From assembly GCA_037178625.1 (NCBI GenBank), contig CM074145.1:1612001-1676000 (forward strand): a stretch of DNA of 64,000 nucleotides. Direction: 5' to 3'. How positions within the stretch are numbered: position 1 is the stretch's first letter; the number at the start of each line of letters is the position of its first letter. Origin of the DNA: Skeletonema tropicum (taxonomy: Eukaryota; Bacillariophyta; Thalassiosirophyceae; Thalassiosirales; Thalassiosiraceae). The position numbers and the translations under genes are program-made. Below are positions 29,966 through 41,867 of this stretch, piece after piece. A model generated the notes under the pieces. It made no database searches. It was not told the origin of the DNA and worked only from the letters and a program-made list of their open reading frames with translations.

Positions 29966-30841
29966 CTAGCTTGGCCAAATTGCAAGGAAGATATCAACAG
30001 CGTGAGTGATGCACCCTATCGTGCAAGCCCTCGTGGAATTTGTGAGACTGTCGACAACTGAGATAAAGAGTTCATAATATTGAGGATGAGGGGTGAAGCG
30101 TCTCGTCATTGCTCCAATATGATGATGATAGCCTGTGGTAGTATTGGTCAATGAGGAAGCAGTAGTCGAAGAAGAAGCCGTATCCTTGGTTGCCTGTGTC
30201 GATGATTGTGATGATGATTTATTATTATTCGTTGTTGTTGTTGGTCCATTAGTAGTAGTATATTGTTGATGCCACTTTTGTTGCAATTGTACATTTGTCA
30301 ACGGTTGCATATTTTGTTGTTGTTGTTGTTGCCCACCATTAGTAGTATTGGGAGTAGTATACGGACCACCATGCCTCTCTCGAAACATTCGTTTGGTTTG
30401 TCTTCGTTCCTCATTTAATTGTCGATCTTTCTGAGCTGCCAATTGCAATTGACGGGATAGTTCATCGTTGCAGTAGTGATAATATTCATCGTTGGTGGTG
30501 GTTGGATAGTTTTTTTGGAGTTGGGAGGATGATGATGAGCCGACGTTGGTGATTCTTCGTTGATGACTGTGATGAGGATTCTCCATGGTGGTTGTTTGAT
30601 TCGCATGCATTTGATGATTTGACGGATCGCCGCCAACATGTTGTGCCGTTGATTTGTTGGCATTATTCTTTTTCCATCCCTTGAATAATCCTCGTTGCTT
30701 CTTTGGAGTATTATTCGCAGCGGCTCTCATGGAGATTGGCGAGGTTGACGTTGTTCCACTCATATTTTTCAATTCAATTTTGTTGGTTTCCTCTGCCAAT
30801 GATGCCGTGAGCGAGAGACTACAAGACTGTTGACCTATCAA
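29966..30841 (-). CDS. Array copy 2, chimeric ORF (291 aa, type 1 junction)
   Basis: Residues 1-~243 are the source gene's N-terminus: MIGQQSCSLSLTASLAEETN, basic KKQRGLFKGWKKNN, a charged helix around residues 125-165 (QLQLAAQKDRQLNEERRQTK) and poly-Gln. The type 1 junction (GYHHHIGAMTRRF) is followed by 47 residues from former intergenic DNA, ending DIFLAIWPS. Seven Ts at ~30510 keep the frame that is broken in copies 0 and 1. The upstream DNA is the same as that of the source gene, so a promoter may be duplicated with it. Whether it is translated is unknown. Confidence 0.55.
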   Translation of the reverse strand: MIGQQSCSLSLTASLAEETNKIELKNMSGTTSTSPISMRAAANNTPKKQRGLFKGWKKNNANKSTAQHVGGDPSNHQMHANQTTTMENPHHSHQRRITNVGSSSSSQLQKNYPTTTNDEYYHYCNDELSRQLQLAAQKDRQLNEERRQTKRMFRERHGGPYTTPNTTNGGQQQQQQNMQPLTNVQLQQKWHQQYTTTNGPTTTTNNNKSSSQSSTQATKDTASSSTTASSLTNTTTGYHHHIGAMTRRFTPHPQYYELFISVVDSLTNSTRACTIGCITHAVDIFLAIWPS

Positions 30842-31809
30842 CGCTTAAATCAGTCGATAGGCGAGAGCCACTGTTTCACAATTACTGATGAATTATAAAT
30901 CGCCACCTCTTCAGTAGTTCGAGCTCTCCTTTATCGGCTCCATCAGGGCTGTGTCGTCACCGTTATTAAGTAGAGCGAAGGTTGTTCCTGAGTTATGTTC
31001 ATCCATTCGATTTGAATGAGGTGCGAACGGGGCTGAACGCAGACGGTCGGATACTTTGTGAGAAAGGGAGACACATAATTTATGATGAATCGCCAGTCTC
31101 CTTTATCAATGTGAGAGACAACTACGGAATACGTAAATTTAGCGACATTATAGATGGGATCTAATGAAATGCTGAGCCCTTCTCCTTTCTCACTGCCTTT
31201 CTCTCAATTCTGATGAAAAGCATCTCAAGCTATGTATTGCTTGCAGTGCGTGAGTTCAGTCGGAAGCGAGGCAGCTTCATACCATCGGCCCCGCACGGCT
31301 GGCTTGAATCTTGATAGCATGAATGAAGTATGTATGAGAATTTGCGCATTAAATTAATCAACCTGTTATTGCCAGCGAAGAAAATGTTCCTTATGGACAT
31401 TCAATTAGTACGATACGGCTGATATGAAATGCCATCTCCCAAGCTTTGCTACATCATATATTACTTGGGCTCGCAACTGGTAAGCACACAAGCCCGATGT
31501 CGACAGAACTAAACCTTGAGAGTTGATGAAACTATACATTGCAGTTAGTCGCTGTACCCGTGGCTGGAGGGATGCTACTCAGAGCACCTCAAGATATCCT
31601 GGTGCTGGTGTGTTAAAGCGGATTCATAAGACTCAACTGGAAATTTTCTCTCTTAGTTGACAATGCTACCAAGAAACACCTTCAAAACTAAAGGCTGAGA
31701 GCTATGCTGGCCTGACCTCTCAGAATCATCGAACGTGTGGAAAGACAGAATATCTCTAGAGAGGCAGACAACGAAAGATGTCATTAGTAAGACGGCTTAA
31801 TCATCGTGA

Positions 31810-32673
31810 CTAGCTTGGCCAAATTGCAAGGAAGATATCAACAGCGTGAGTGATGCACCCTATCGTGCAAGCCCTCGTGGAATTTGTGAGACTGTCGACA
31901 ACTGAGATAAAGAGTTCATAATATTGAGGATGAGGGGTGAAGCGTCTCGTCATTGGAAAGATTGGAGATGAGCGAGAAATCGATGAGGAAGCAGTAGTCG
32001 AAGAAGAAGCCGTATCCTTGGTTGCCTGTGTCGATGATTGTGATGATGATTTATTATTATTCGTTGTTGTTGTTGGTCCATTAGTAGTAGTATATTGTTG
32101 ATGCCACTTTTGTTGCAATTGTACATTTGTCAACGGTTGCATATTTTGTTGTTGTTGTTGTTGCCCACCATTAGTAGTATTGGGAGTAGTATACGGACCA
32201 CCATGCCTCTCTCGAAACATTCGTTTGGTTTGTCTTCGTTCCTCATTTAATTGTCGATCTTTCTGAGCTGCCAATTGCAATTGACGGGATAGTTCATCGT
32301 TGCAGTAGTGATAATATTCATCGTTGGTGGTGGTTGGATAGTTTTTTTGGAGTTGGGAGGATGATGATGAGCCGACGTTGGTGATTCTTCGTTGATGACT
32401 GTGATGAGGATTCTCCATGGTGGTTGTTTGATTCGCATGCATTTGATGATTTGACGGATCGCCGCCAACATGTTGTGCCGTTGATTTGTTGGCATTATTC
32501 TTTTTCCATCCCTTGAATAATCCTCGTTGCTTCTTTGGAGTATTATTCGCAGCGGCTCTCATGGAGATTGGCGAGGTTGACGTTGTTCCACTCATATTTT
32601 TCAATTCAATTTTGTTGGTTTCCTCTGCCAATGATGCCGTGAGCGAGAGACTACAAGACTGTTGACCTATCAA
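31810..32673 (-). CDS. Array copy 3, chimeric ORF (287 aa, type 2 junction)
   Basis: The same N-terminal part as copy 2; the junction reads TASSSISRSSPIFPMTRRF, twelve bases shorter than type 1 and still in frame. The unit carries a private 10-bp duplication (extra GGCTGTGTCA) in the upstream DNA near 32785. Confidence 0.55.
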   Translation of the reverse strand: MIGQQSCSLSLTASLAEETNKIELKNMSGTTSTSPISMRAAANNTPKKQRGLFKGWKKNNANKSTAQHVGGDPSNHQMHANQTTTMENPHHSHQRRITNVGSSSSSQLQKNYPTTTNDEYYHYCNDELSRQLQLAAQKDRQLNEERRQTKRMFRERHGGPYTTPNTTNGGQQQQQQNMQPLTNVQLQQKWHQQYTTTNGPTTTTNNNKSSSQSSTQATKDTASSSTTASSSISRSSPIFPMTRRFTPHPQYYELFISVVDSLTNSTRACTIGCITHAVDIFLAIWPS

Positions 32674-33651
32674 CGCTTAAATCAGTCGATAGGCGAGAGC
32701 CACTGTTTCACAATTACTGATGAATTATAAATCGCCACCTCTTCAGTAGTTCGAGCTCTCCTTTATCGGCTCCATCAGGGCTGTGTCAGGCTGTGTCGTC
32801 ACCGTTATTAAGTAGAGCGAAGGTTGTTCCTGAGTTATGTTCATCCATTCGATTTGAATGAGGTGCGAACGGGGCTGAACGCAGACGGTCGGATACTTTG
32901 TGAGAAAGGGAGACACATAATTTATGATGAATCGCCAGTCTCCTTTATCAATGTGAGAGACAACTACGGAATACGTAAATTTAGCGACATTATAGATGGG
33001 ATCTAATGAAATGCTGAGCCCTTCTCCTTTCTCACTGCCTTTCTCTCAATTCTGATGAAAAGCATCTCAAGCTATGTATTGCTTGCAGTGCGTGAGTTCA
33101 GTCGGAAGCGAGGCAGCTTCATACCATCGGCCCCGCACGGCTGGCTTGAATCTTGATAGCATGAATGAAGTATGTATGAGAATTTGCGCATTAAATTAAT
33201 CAACCTGTTATTGCCAGCGAAGAAAATGTTCCTTATGGACATTCAATTAGTACGATACGGCTGATATGAAATGCCATCTCCCAAGCTTTGCTACATCATA
33301 TATTACTTGGGCTCGCAACTGGTAAGCACACAAGCCCGATGTCGACAGAACTAAACCTTGAGAGTTGATGAAACTATACATTGCAGTTAGTCGCTGTACC
33401 CGTGGCTGGAGGGATGCTACTCAGAGCACCTCAAGATATCCTGGTGCTGGTGTGTTAAAGCGGATTCATAAGACTCAACTGGAAATTTTCTCTCTTAGTT
33501 GACAATGCTACCAAGAAACACCTTCAAAACTAAAGGCTGAGAGCTATGCTGGCCTGACCTCTCAGAATCATCGAACGTGTGGAAAGACAGAATATCTCTA
33601 GAGAGGCAGACAACGAAAGATGTCATTAGTAAGACGGCTTAATCATCGTGA

Positions 33652-34515
33652 CTAGCTTGGCCAAATTGCAAGGAAGATATCAACAGCGTGAGTGATGCAC
33701 CCTATCGTGCAAGCCCTCGTGGAATTTGTGAGACTGTCGACAACTGAGATAAAGAGTTCATAATATTGAGGATGAGGGGTGAAGCGTCTCGTCATTGGAA
33801 AGATTGGAGATGAGCGAGAAATCGATGAGGAAGCAGTAGTCGAAGAAGAAGCCGTATCCTTGGTTGCCTGTGTCGATGATTGTGATGATGATTTATTATT
33901 ATTCGTTGTTGTTGTTGGTCCATTAGTAGTAGTATATTGTTGATGCCACTTTTGTTGCAATTGTACATTTGTCAACGGTTGCATATTTTGTTGTTGTTGT
34001 TGTTGCCCACCATTAGTAGTATTGGGAGTAGTATACGGACCACCATGCCTCTCTCGAAACATTCGTTTGGTTTGTCTTCGTTCCTCATTTAATTGTCGAT
34101 CTTTCTGAGCTGCCAATTGCAATTGACGGGATAGTTCATCGTTGCAGTAGTGATAATATTCATCGTTGGTGGTGGTTGGATAGTTTTTTTGGAGTTGGGA
34201 GGATGATGATGAGCCGACGTTGGTGATTCTTCGTTGATGACTGTGATGAGGATTCTCCATGGTGGTTGTTTGATTCGCATGCATTTGATGATTTGACGGA
34301 TCGCCGCCAACATGTTGTGCCGTTGATTTGTTGGCATTATTCTTTTTCCATCCCTTGAATAATCCTCGTTGCTTCTTTGGAGTATTATTCGCAGCGGCTC
34401 TCATGGAGATTGGCGAGGTTGACGTTGTTCCACTCATATTTTTCAATTCAATTTTGTTGGTTTCCTCTGCCAATGATGCCGTGAGCGAGAGACTACAAGA
34501 CTGTTGACCTATCAA
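33652..34515 (-). CDS. Array copy 4, chimeric ORF (287 aa, type 2 junction)
   Basis: Identical in protein sequence to copy 3; lacks the 10-bp upstream duplication. Confidence 0.55.
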   Translation of the reverse strand: MIGQQSCSLSLTASLAEETNKIELKNMSGTTSTSPISMRAAANNTPKKQRGLFKGWKKNNANKSTAQHVGGDPSNHQMHANQTTTMENPHHSHQRRITNVGSSSSSQLQKNYPTTTNDEYYHYCNDELSRQLQLAAQKDRQLNEERRQTKRMFRERHGGPYTTPNTTNGGQQQQQQNMQPLTNVQLQQKWHQQYTTTNGPTTTTNNNKSSSQSSTQATKDTASSSTTASSSISRSSPIFPMTRRFTPHPQYYELFISVVDSLTNSTRACTIGCITHAVDIFLAIWPS

Positions 34516-35483
34516 CGCTTAAATCAGTCGATAGGCGAGAGCCACTGTTTCACAATTACTGATGAATTATAAATCGCCACCTCTTCAGTAGTTCGAGCTC
34601 TCCTTTATCGGCTCCATCAGGGCTGTGTCGTCACCGTTATTAAGTAGAGCGAAGGTTGTTCCTGAGTTATGTTCATCCATTCGATTTGAATGAGGTGCGA
34701 ACGGGGCTGAACGCAGACGGTCGGATACTTTGTGAGAAAGGGAGACACATAATTTATGATGAATCGCCAGTCTCCTTTATCAATGTGAGAGACAACTACG
34801 GAATACGTAAATTTAGCGACATTATAGATGGGATCTAATGAAATGCTGAGCCCTTCTCCTTTCTCACTGCCTTTCTCTCAATTCTGATGAAAAGCATCTC
34901 AAGCTATGTATTGCTTGCAGTGCGTGAGTTCAGTCGGAAGCGAGGCAGCTTCATACCATCGGCCCCGCACGGCTGGCTTGAATCTTGATAGCATGAATGA
35001 AGTATGTATGAGAATTTGCGCATTAAATTAATCAACCTGTTATTGCCAGCGAAGAAAATGTTCCTTATGGACATTCAATTAGTACGATACGGCTGATATG
35101 AAATGCCATCTCCCAAGCTTTGCTACATCATATATTACTTGGGCTCGCAACTGGTAAGCACACAAGCCCGATGTCGACAGAACTAAACCTTGAGAGTTGA
35201 TGAAACTATACATTGCAGTTAGTCGCTGTACCCGTGGCTGGAGGGATGCTACTCAGAGCACCTCAAGATATCCTGGTGCTGGTGTGTTAAAGCGGATTCA
35301 TAAGACTCAACTGGAAATTTTCTCTCTTAGTTGACAATGCTACCAAGAAACACCTTCAAAACTAAAGGCTGAGAGCTATGCTGGCCTGACCTCTCAGAAT
35401 CATCGAACGTGTGGAAAGACAGAATATCTCTAGAGAGGCAGACAACGAAAGATGTCATTAGTAAGACGGCTTAATCATCGTGA

Positions 35484-36359
35484 CTAGCTTGGCCAAATTG
35501 CAAGGAAGATATCAACAGCGTGAGTGATGCACCCTATCGTGCAAGCCCTCGTGGAATTTGTGAGACTGTCGACAACTGAGATAAAGAGTTCATAATATTG
35601 AGGATGAGGGGTGAAGCGTCTCGTCATTGCTCCAATATGATGATGATAGCCTGTGGTAGTATTGGTCAATGAGGAAGCAGTAGTCGAAGAAGAAGCCGTA
35701 TCCTTGGTTGCCTGTGTCGATGATTGTGATGATGATTTATTATTATTCGTTGTTGTTGTTGGTCCATTAGTAGTAGTATATTGTTGATGCCACTTTTGTT
35801 GCAATTGTACATTTGTCAACGGTTGCATATTTTGTTGTTGTTGTTGTTGCCCACCATTAGTAGTATTGGGAGTAGTATACGGACCACCATGCCTCTCTCG
35901 AAACATTCGTTTGGTTTGTCTTCGTTCCTCATTTAATTGTCGATCTTTCTGAGCTGCCAATTGCAATTGACGGGATAGTTCATCGTTGCAGTAGTGATAA
36001 TATTCATCGTTGGTGGTGGTTGGATAGTTTTTTTGGAGTTGGGAGGATGATGATGAGCCGACGTTGGTGATTCTTCGTTGATGACTGTGATGAGGATTCT
36101 CCATGGTGGTTGTTTGATTCGCATGCATTTGATGATTTGACGGATCGCCGCCAACATGTTGTGCCGTTGATTTGTTGGCATTATTCTTTTTCCATCCCTT
36201 GAATAATCCTCGTTGCTTCTTTGGAGTATTATTCGCAGCGGCTCTCATGGAGATTGGCGAGGTTGACGTTGTTCCACTCATATTTTTCAATTCAATTTTG
36301 TTGGTTTCCTCTGCCAATGATGCCGTGAGCGAGAGACTACAAGACTGTTGACCTATCAA
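35484..36359 (-). CDS. Array copy 5, chimeric ORF (291 aa, type 1 junction)
   Basis: Identical in protein sequence to copy 2. First type 1 unit of the first 2-2-1-1 block. Confidence 0.55.
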   Translation of the reverse strand: MIGQQSCSLSLTASLAEETNKIELKNMSGTTSTSPISMRAAANNTPKKQRGLFKGWKKNNANKSTAQHVGGDPSNHQMHANQTTTMENPHHSHQRRITNVGSSSSSQLQKNYPTTTNDEYYHYCNDELSRQLQLAAQKDRQLNEERRQTKRMFRERHGGPYTTPNTTNGGQQQQQQNMQPLTNVQLQQKWHQQYTTTNGPTTTTNNNKSSSQSSTQATKDTASSSTTASSLTNTTTGYHHHIGAMTRRFTPHPQYYELFISVVDSLTNSTRACTIGCITHAVDIFLAIWPS

Positions 36360-37327
36360 CGCTTAAATCAGTCGATAGGCGAGAGCCACTGTTTCACAAT
36401 TACTGATGAATTATAAATCGCCACCTCTTCAGTAGTTCGAGCTCTCCTTTATCGGCTCCATCAGGGCTGTGTCGTCACCGTTATTAAGTAGAGCGAAGGT
36501 TGTTCCTGAGTTATGTTCATCCATTCGATTTGAATGAGGTGCGAACGGGGCTGAACGCAGACGGTCGGATACTTTGTGAGAAAGGGAGACACATAATTTA
36601 TGATGAATCGCCAGTCTCCTTTATCAATGTGAGAGACAACTACGGAATACGTAAATTTAGCGACATTATAGATGGGATCTAATGAAATGCTGAGCCCTTC
36701 TCCTTTCTCACTGCCTTTCTCTCAATTCTGATGAAAAGCATCTCAAGCTATGTATTGCTTGCAGTGCGTGAGTTCAGTCGGAAGCGAGGCAGCTTCATAC
36801 CATCGGCCCCGCACGGCTGGCTTGAATCTTGATAGCATGAATGAAGTATGTATGAGAATTTGCGCATTAAATTAATCAACCTGTTATTGCCAGCGAAGAA
36901 AATGTTCCTTATGGACATTCAATTAGTACGATACGGCTGATATGAAATGCCATCTCCCAAGCTTTGCTACATCATATATTACTTGGGCTCGCAACTGGTA
37001 AGCACACAAGCCCGATGTCGACAGAACTAAACCTTGAGAGTTGATGAAACTATACATTGCAGTTAGTCGCTGTACCCGTGGCTGGAGGGATGCTACTCAG
37101 AGCACCTCAAGATATCCTGGTGCTGGTGTGTTAAAGCGGATTCATAAGACTCAACTGGAAATTTTCTCTCTTAGTTGACAATGCTACCAAGAAACACCTT
37201 CAAAACTAAAGGCTGAGAGCTATGCTGGCCTGACCTCTCAGAATCATCGAACGTGTGGAAAGACAGAATATCTCTAGAGAGGCAGACAACGAAAGATGTC
37301 ATTAGTAAGACGGCTTAATCATCGTGA

Positions 37328-38203
37328 CTAGCTTGGCCAAATTGCAAGGAAGATATCAACAGCGTGAGTGATGCACCCTATCGTGCAAGCCCTCGTGGAA
37401 TTTGTGAGACTGTCGACAACTGAGATAAAGAGTTCATAATATTGAGGATGAGGGGTGAAGCGTCTCGTCATTGCTCCAATATGATGATGATAGCCTGTGG
37501 TAGTATTGGTCAATGAGGAAGCAGTAGTCGAAGAAGAAGCCGTATCCTTGGTTGCCTGTGTCGATGATTGTGATGATGATTTATTATTATTCGTTGTTGT
37601 TGTTGGTCCATTAGTAGTAGTATATTGTTGATGCCACTTTTGTTGCAATTGTACATTTGTCAACGGTTGCATATTTTGTTGTTGTTGTTGTTGCCCACCA
37701 TTAGTAGTATTGGGAGTAGTATACGGACCACCATGCCTCTCTCGAAACATTCGTTTGGTTTGTCTTCGTTCCTCATTTAATTGTCGATCTTTCTGAGCTG
37801 CCAATTGCAATTGACGGGATAGTTCATCGTTGCAGTAGTGATAATATTCATCGTTGGTGGTGGTTGGATAGTTTTTTTGGAGTTGGGAGGATGATGATGA
37901 GCCGACGTTGGTGATTCTTCGTTGATGACTGTGATGAGGATTCTCCATGGTGGTTGTTTGATTCGCATGCATTTGATGATTTGACGGATCGCCGCCAACA
38001 TGTTGTGCCGTTGATTTGTTGGCATTATTCTTTTTCCATCCCTTGAATAATCCTCGTTGCTTCTTTGGAGTATTATTCGCAGCGGCTCTCATGGAGATTG
38101 GCGAGGTTGACGTTGTTCCACTCATATTTTTCAATTCAATTTTGTTGGTTTCCTCTGCCAATGATGCCGTGAGCGAGAGACTACAAGACTGTTGACCTAT
38201 CAA
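37328..38203 (-). CDS. Array copy 6, chimeric ORF (291 aa, type 1 junction)
   Basis: Identical in protein sequence to copies 2 and 5. Confidence 0.55.
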   Translation of the reverse strand: MIGQQSCSLSLTASLAEETNKIELKNMSGTTSTSPISMRAAANNTPKKQRGLFKGWKKNNANKSTAQHVGGDPSNHQMHANQTTTMENPHHSHQRRITNVGSSSSSQLQKNYPTTTNDEYYHYCNDELSRQLQLAAQKDRQLNEERRQTKRMFRERHGGPYTTPNTTNGGQQQQQQNMQPLTNVQLQQKWHQQYTTTNGPTTTTNNNKSSSQSSTQATKDTASSSTTASSLTNTTTGYHHHIGAMTRRFTPHPQYYELFISVVDSLTNSTRACTIGCITHAVDIFLAIWPS

Positions 38204-39171
38204 CGCTTAAATCAGTCGATAGGCGAGAGCCACTGTTTCACAATTACTGATGAATTATAAATCGCCACCTCTTCAGTAGTTCGAGCTCTCCTTTATCGGC
38301 TCCATCAGGGCTGTGTCGTCACCGTTATTAAGTAGAGCGAAGGTTGTTCCTGAGTTATGTTCATCCATTCGATTTGAATGAGGTGCGAACGGGGCTGAAC
38401 GCAGACGGTCGGATACTTTGTGAGAAAGGGAGACACATAATTTATGATGAATCGCCAGTCTCCTTTATCAATGTGAGAGACAACTACGGAATACGTAAAT
38501 TTAGCGACATTATAGATGGGATCTAATGAAATGCTGAGCCCTTCTCCTTTCTCACTGCCTTTCTCTCAATTCTGATGAAAAGCATCTCAAGCTATGTATT
38601 GCTTGCAGTGCGTGAGTTCAGTCGGAAGCGAGGCAGCTTCATACCATCGGCCCCGCACGGCTGGCTTGAATCTTGATAGCATGAATGAAGTATGTATGAG
38701 AATTTGCGCATTAAATTAATCAACCTGTTATTGCCAGCGAAGAAAATGTTCCTTATGGACATTCAATTAGTACGATACGGCTGATATGAAATGCCATCTC
38801 CCAAGCTTTGCTACATCATATATTACTTGGGCTCGCAACTGGTAAGCACACAAGCCCGATGTCGACAGAACTAAACCTTGAGAGTTGATGAAACTATACA
38901 TTGCAGTTAGTCGCTGTACCCGTGGCTGGAGGGATGCTACTCAGAGCACCTCAAGATATCCTGGTGCTGGTGTGTTAAAGCGGATTCATAAGACTCAACT
39001 GGAAATTTTCTCTCTTAGTTGACAATGCTACCAAGAAACACCTTCAAAACTAAAGGCTGAGAGCTATGCTGGCCTGACCTCTCAGAATCATCGAACGTGT
39101 GGAAAGACAGAATATCTCTAGAGAGGCAGACAACGAAAGATGTCATTAGTAAGACGGCTTAATCATCGTGA

Positions 39172-40035
39172 CTAGCTTGGCCAAATTGCAAGGAAGATAT
39201 CAACAGCGTGAGTGATGCACCCTATCGTGCAAGCCCTCGTGGAATTTGTGAGACTGTCGACAACTGAGATAAAGAGTTCATAATATTGAGGATGAGGGGT
39301 GAAGCGTCTCGTCATTGGAAAGATTGGAGATGAGCGAGAAATCGATGAGGAAGCAGTAGTCGAAGAAGAAGCCGTATCCTTGGTTGCCTGTGTCGATGAT
39401 TGTGATGATGATTTATTATTATTCGTTGTTGTTGTTGGTCCATTAGTAGTAGTATATTGTTGATGCCACTTTTGTTGCAATTGTACATTTGTCAACGGTT
39501 GCATATTTTGTTGTTGTTGTTGTTGCCCACCATTAGTAGTATTGGGAGTAGTATACGGACCACCATGCCTCTCTCGAAACATTCGTTTGGTTTGTCTTCG
39601 TTCCTCATTTAATTGTCGATCTTTCTGAGCTGCCAATTGCAATTGACGGGATAGTTCATCGTTGCAGTAGTGATAATATTCATCGTTGGTGGTGGTTGGA
39701 TAGTTTTTTTGGAGTTGGGAGGATGATGATGAGCCGACGTTGGTGATTCTTCGTTGATGACTGTGATGAGGATTCTCCATGGTGGTTGTTTGATTCGCAT
39801 GCATTTGATGATTTGACGGATCGCCGCCAACATGTTGTGCCGTTGATTTGTTGGCATTATTCTTTTTCCATCCCTTGAATAATCCTCGTTGCTTCTTTGG
39901 AGTATTATTCGCAGCGGCTCTCATGGAGATTGGCGAGGTTGACGTTGTTCCACTCATATTTTTCAATTCAATTTTGTTGGTTTCCTCTGCCAATGATGCC
40001 GTGAGCGAGAGACTACAAGACTGTTGACCTATCAA
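39172..40035 (-). CDS. Array copy 7, chimeric ORF (287 aa, type 2 junction)
   Basis: Identical in protein sequence to copies 3 and 4. Begins the second 2-2-1-1 block, 7362 bp from copy 3 (7352 plus the 10-bp duplication there). Confidence 0.55.
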   Translation of the reverse strand: MIGQQSCSLSLTASLAEETNKIELKNMSGTTSTSPISMRAAANNTPKKQRGLFKGWKKNNANKSTAQHVGGDPSNHQMHANQTTTMENPHHSHQRRITNVGSSSSSQLQKNYPTTTNDEYYHYCNDELSRQLQLAAQKDRQLNEERRQTKRMFRERHGGPYTTPNTTNGGQQQQQQNMQPLTNVQLQQKWHQQYTTTNGPTTTTNNNKSSSQSSTQATKDTASSSTTASSSISRSSPIFPMTRRFTPHPQYYELFISVVDSLTNSTRACTIGCITHAVDIFLAIWPS

Positions 40036-41003
40036 CGCTTAAATCAGTCGATAGGCGAGAGCCACTGTTTCACAATTACTGATGAATTATAAATCGCCAC
40101 CTCTTCAGTAGTTCGAGCTCTCCTTTATCGGCTCCATCAGGGCTGTGTCGTCACCGTTATTAAGTAGAGCGAAGGTTGTTCCTGAGTTATGTTCATCCAT
40201 TCGATTTGAATGAGGTGCGAACGGGGCTGAACGCAGACGGTCGGATACTTTGTGAGAAAGGGAGACACATAATTTATGATGAATCGCCAGTCTCCTTTAT
40301 CAATGTGAGAGACAACTACGGAATACGTAAATTTAGCGACATTATAGATGGGATCTAATGAAATGCTGAGCCCTTCTCCTTTCTCACTGCCTTTCTCTCA
40401 ATTCTGATGAAAAGCATCTCAAGCTATGTATTGCTTGCAGTGCGTGAGTTCAGTCGGAAGCGAGGCAGCTTCATACCATCGGCCCCGCACGGCTGGCTTG
40501 AATCTTGATAGCATGAATGAAGTATGTATGAGAATTTGCGCATTAAATTAATCAACCTGTTATTGCCAGCGAAGAAAATGTTCCTTATGGACATTCAATT
40601 AGTACGATACGGCTGATATGAAATGCCATCTCCCAAGCTTTGCTACATCATATATTACTTGGGCTCGCAACTGGTAAGCACACAAGCCCGATGTCGACAG
40701 AACTAAACCTTGAGAGTTGATGAAACTATACATTGCAGTTAGTCGCTGTACCCGTGGCTGGAGGGATGCTACTCAGAGCACCTCAAGATATCCTGGTGCT
40801 GGTGTGTTAAAGCGGATTCATAAGACTCAACTGGAAATTTTCTCTCTTAGTTGACAATGCTACCAAGAAACACCTTCAAAACTAAAGGCTGAGAGCTATG
40901 CTGGCCTGACCTCTCAGAATCATCGAACGTGTGGAAAGACAGAATATCTCTAGAGAGGCAGACAACGAAAGATGTCATTAGTAAGACGGCTTAATCATCG
41001 TGA

Positions 41004-41867
41004 CTAGCTTGGCCAAATTGCAAGGAAGATATCAACAGCGTGAGTGATGCACCCTATCGTGCAAGCCCTCGTGGAATTTGTGAGACTGTCGACAACTGAG
41101 ATAAAGAGTTCATAATATTGAGGATGAGGGGTGAAGCGTCTCGTCATTGGAAAGATTGGAGATGAGCGAGAAATCGATGAGGAAGCAGTAGTCGAAGAAG
41201 AAGCCGTATCCTTGGTTGCCTGTGTCGATGATTGTGATGATGATTTATTATTATTCGTTGTTGTTGTTGGTCCATTAGTAGTAGTATATTGTTGATGCCA
41301 CTTTTGTTGCAATTGTACATTTGTCAACGGTTGCATATTTTGTTGTTGTTGTTGTTGCCCACCATTAGTAGTATTGGGAGTAGTATACGGACCACCATGC
41401 CTCTCTCGAAACATTCGTTTGGTTTGTCTTCGTTCCTCATTTAATTGTCGATCTTTCTGAGCTGCCAATTGCAATTGACGGGATAGTTCATCGTTGCAGT
41501 AGTGATAATATTCATCGTTGGTGGTGGTTGGATAGTTTTTTTGGAGTTGGGAGGATGATGATGAGCCGACGTTGGTGATTCTTCGTTGATGACTGTGATG
41601 AGGATTCTCCATGGTGGTTGTTTGATTCGCATGCATTTGATGATTTGACGGATCGCCGCCAACATGTTGTGCCGTTGATTTGTTGGCATTATTCTTTTTC
41701 CATCCCTTGAATAATCCTCGTTGCTTCTTTGGAGTATTATTCGCAGCGGCTCTCATGGAGATTGGCGAGGTTGACGTTGTTCCACTCATATTTTTCAATT
41801 CAATTTTGTTGGTTTCCTCTGCCAATGATGCCGTGAGCGAGAGACTACAAGACTGTTGACCTATCAA
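41004..41867 (-). CDS. Array copy 8, chimeric ORF (287 aa, type 2 junction)
   Basis: Identical in protein sequence to copy 4, which lies exactly 7352 bp away. Confidence 0.55.
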   Translation of the reverse strand: MIGQQSCSLSLTASLAEETNKIELKNMSGTTSTSPISMRAAANNTPKKQRGLFKGWKKNNANKSTAQHVGGDPSNHQMHANQTTTMENPHHSHQRRITNVGSSSSSQLQKNYPTTTNDEYYHYCNDELSRQLQLAAQKDRQLNEERRQTKRMFRERHGGPYTTPNTTNGGQQQQQQNMQPLTNVQLQQKWHQQYTTTNGPTTTTNNNKSSSQSSTQATKDTASSSTTASSSISRSSPIFPMTRRFTPHPQYYELFISVVDSLTNSTRACTIGCITHAVDIFLAIWPS

